Shown: positions 62,725-64,000 of the stretch, piece after piece
Layout of the letters: every line of letters begins with the position of its first letter
Position numbering within the stretch: the first letter of the stretch is position 1
NCBI GenBank assembly: GCA_022402535.1
Contig: JAKRSD010000012.1
Coordinates: 1 to 64,000, forward strand
Origin: Flavobacteriales bacterium
Lineage (GTDB): Bacteria > Bacteroidota > Bacteroidia > CAIKAF01
Reading direction: 5' to 3'
Length of the DNA: 64,000 nt
Made by a program: the position numbers and the translations under genes
The notes under the pieces: model-generated
Databases searched by the model: none
What the model was told of the DNA's origin: nothing
What the model saw: only the letters and a program-made list of their open reading frames with translations

Positions 62725-63576
62725 ATGGCCTCATGTATTGTTTGTGAAAACGACTCACTTACACCCATTTACAACGAAACCCTATTACGTTGCCCCACAT
62801 GCAGCCATGTTACGGCCAATATGGAAATTGATGCTGAAATTTTGAAAGAGGTCTATTCTGAAAATTATTTCAAGGGCGAAGAATATGCCGATTATCTGAA
62901 TGATAAACCGATTCTTCAAACAAATTTTGAAAAAAGATTAGACAGTCTAAAGAAACTAAACACTCCTCCCGAGTTATCCAACGTGCTGGAAATAGGATGT
63001 GCGTATGGTTTTTTTGGAGAAGTTTTAAATAACAGAATATCAAATACTTCATACATCGGAATTGATGTAGTACATGAAGCAATTGAATATGGTCAAAAAG
63101 AACTCAAACAAAATTTGATTTGTGGCGACTACCTAACCCTTCCCGCTCCGGAAAAACCCTATACGGATGTTTTTATGTGGGATGTCATTGAGCATCTTCC
63201 TCACCCGGAATTATTCATTCAAAAAATAGCCGCAGAAACCGCATCAGGCTCCAGAATGTATATAACCACGGGAGACATCGGCGCTTTTTTGCCGAGAATG
63301 CAGAAAGCCAACTGGCGCATGATTCACCCTCCTTCGCATTTGCATTATTTCACGGCGCAATCAATCCGTACCTTATTGGCTAAATATGGTTTTAAAACCG
63401 AACGGATAACTTATCCGCCTGTTTCCAGATCCATCAAGGTTATTTTCTTTTCCTTGTTTTTGCTCAATAAAAAACCGGGCAGATTGACCCGTAAACTATA
63501 TGAAGCCATTCCCGAAAAGGCATCTGTTTCGCTGAATACCAGAGATATCATGTTTGTGGTGGCTCAAAAAGAATAA
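62725..63576 (+). CDS. SAM-dependent methyltransferase with N-terminal zinc-binding motif
   Basis: A 283-residue class I methyltransferase. The N terminus has a four-cysteine zinc-ribbon-like set (CIVC and, after about 17 residues, CPTC). The Rossmann part has VLEIGCAYGFFGE (SAM motif I, near 92), FMWDVIEHLPHPELF and the PSHLHYFTAQSIRTLL segment, typical of the Methyltransf_23 group. Such proteins often modify sugars or lipids in surface polysaccharide loci, and the next gene is a glycosyltransferase. The ATG at 62725 starts exactly before the zinc motif and is downstream of the promoter. Confidence 0.84.
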   Translation: MASCIVCENDSLTPIYNETLLRCPTCSHVTANMEIDAEILKEVYSENYFKGEEYADYLNDKPILQTNFEKRLDSLKKLNTPPELSNVLEIGCAYGFFGEVLNNRISNTSYIGIDVVHEAIEYGQKELKQNLICGDYLTLPAPEKPYTDVFMWDVIEHLPHPELFIQKIAAETASGSRMYITTGDIGAFLPRMQKANWRMIHPPSHLHYFTAQSIRTLLAKYGFKTERITYPPVSRSIKVIFFSLFLLNKKPGRLTRKLYEAIPEKASVSLNTRDIMFVVAQKE

Positions 63577-63625
63577 TTTCTTTTCTCAGATTTCTCTTCC
63601 TACTCTCGAATCGTGGCTTAAATAT

Positions 63626-63633
63626 TACATTTG
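63626..63633 (+). promoter_or_regulatory. -7 promoter element for the glycosyltransferase gene, 4 bases from ATG
   Basis: TACATTTG is a full match, followed by TGCT and ATG at 63638. The mRNA is predicted to begin at or next to the start codon. Confidence 0.6.
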
Positions 63634-63637
63634 TGCT

Positions 63638-64000
63638 ATGCATGCACCAGAACTAACGCCTGCCTACCAAAAAGATATAGAAATCTCCGTGGTGGTTCCC
63701 GTTTTTAACGAGGCACCCAATTTGGATGTCCTCACGGAAAGGCTTACGGGTGTTCTCAATTCATTTGGAAAAACCTATGAAATTGTTCTGGTAGATGATG
63801 GCAGCGCCGATGGCACGTTGAATAAAATCAAAAGCATTGCTGACAATCTGCCCGCCGTAAAAGGTTTGGCATTATCCCGAAATTTTGGTCATCAGATAGC
63901 CCTCACGGCTGGGCTTGAGCATGCAAATGGTAATGTAATTATCACGTTAGATGGCGATTTACAGCATCCGCCCGAGTTGATTCCACAGCTTTACCAAAAA
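63638..64000 (+). CDS. glycosyltransferase family 2 (DPM1/ArnC-like), truncated by window end
   Basis: The first 121 residues of a family 2 glycosyltransferase; the gene continues past the window. Seen are VVVPVFNEAPNLD (nucleotide-sugar start of the GT-A fold), EIVLVDDGSADGTLNKI with the first Asp pair, LSRNFGHQIALTAGL and TLDGDLQHPPELIPQL with the DxD-type motif. This order matches dolichol/undecaprenyl-phosphate sugar transferases such as DPM1, ArnC or GtrB. These load a sugar onto a polyprenyl phosphate; the full gene probably has C-terminal membrane helices that are not visible here. Adjacent to a methyltransferase, in keeping with cell-surface glycan synthesis. Confidence 0.85.
   Translation, partial: MHAPELTPAYQKDIEISVVVPVFNEAPNLDVLTERLTGVLNSFGKTYEIVLVDDGSADGTLNKIKSIADNLPAVKGLALSRNFGHQIALTAGLEHANGNVIITLDGDLQHPPELIPQLYQK

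Overview
The window is a gene-dense, moderately AT-rich stretch of a Bacteroidota chromosome, most likely a Flavobacteriales-like or other gliding/T9SS lineage. Four secreted proteins end in type 9 secretion (T9SS) sorting domains: three type A and one CHU_C/type B. There are SprB-like repeats and a fused isobutyryl-CoA mutase (IcmF). Many genes are preceded by the Bacteroidota sigma-A -7 element TAnnTTTG. I see no rRNA, tRNA, CRISPR array, insertion sequence or prophage, and no gene-free stretch longer than about 300 bases.

Layout. 0.1-7.7 kb: a MenI-like thioesterase, a T9SS protein with a CXXCH motif, a ChlI/MoxR-type AAA+ ATPase (reverse), a secreted subtilase overlapping a DsbA-family gene, and a Cys/Met-metabolism PLP enzyme. 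7.7-16.0 kb (reverse): the four-gene ligase-associated DNA repair operon (MBL/beta-CASP exonuclease, ATP-dependent DNA ligase, Lhr-like helicase, PdeM phosphoesterase), tightly coupled by 4-base overlaps, with hrpB upstream. 16-22.5 kb: DUF2805 protein, secreted GH3 glycosidase, TPR protein, gyrA. 22.7-27.1 kb: clpC and three small exported proteins. 27.1-30.5 kb: icmF (reverse).

30.7-38.0 kb holds the most unusual block: three exported proteases of different clans in one tight forward run. They are a caspase-like protein with TPRs, a papain-like protein with MORN repeats, and an M48-like zinc peptidase with a possible BamE-like tail. A lipid kinase follows under its own promoter. This is my best candidate for an undescribed system.

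38-46.5 kb: AsmA-like membrane protein, xerD, aroQ-ctlX, and a 1323-residue type B T9SS surface protein. 46.7-54 kb: small membrane protein-fur, STAS protein, purA-ostA-like, a reverse pair (SAM hydrolase and ABM monooxygenase), phoH-purC. 54-58.4 kb: S41 protease, DUF1573 protein, lipoprotein, holin-like protein, DUF4476 protein. 58.4-64 kb: choice-of-anchor B protein and parC (reverse), then a methyltransferase and a family 2 glycosyltransferase cut by the window end.

Expression features seen in the sequence: the -7 box often sits at or inside the apparent 5' end of an open frame, which moves several starts downstream. At four genes (hrpB, parC, the small membrane protein before fur, and the glycosyltransferase) the box lies exactly 4 bases before ATG, predicting leaderless mRNAs. 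Convergent genes are packed so tightly that five of nine pairs overlap at their stop codons. All functional names come from motif recognition by eye; no database search was run.
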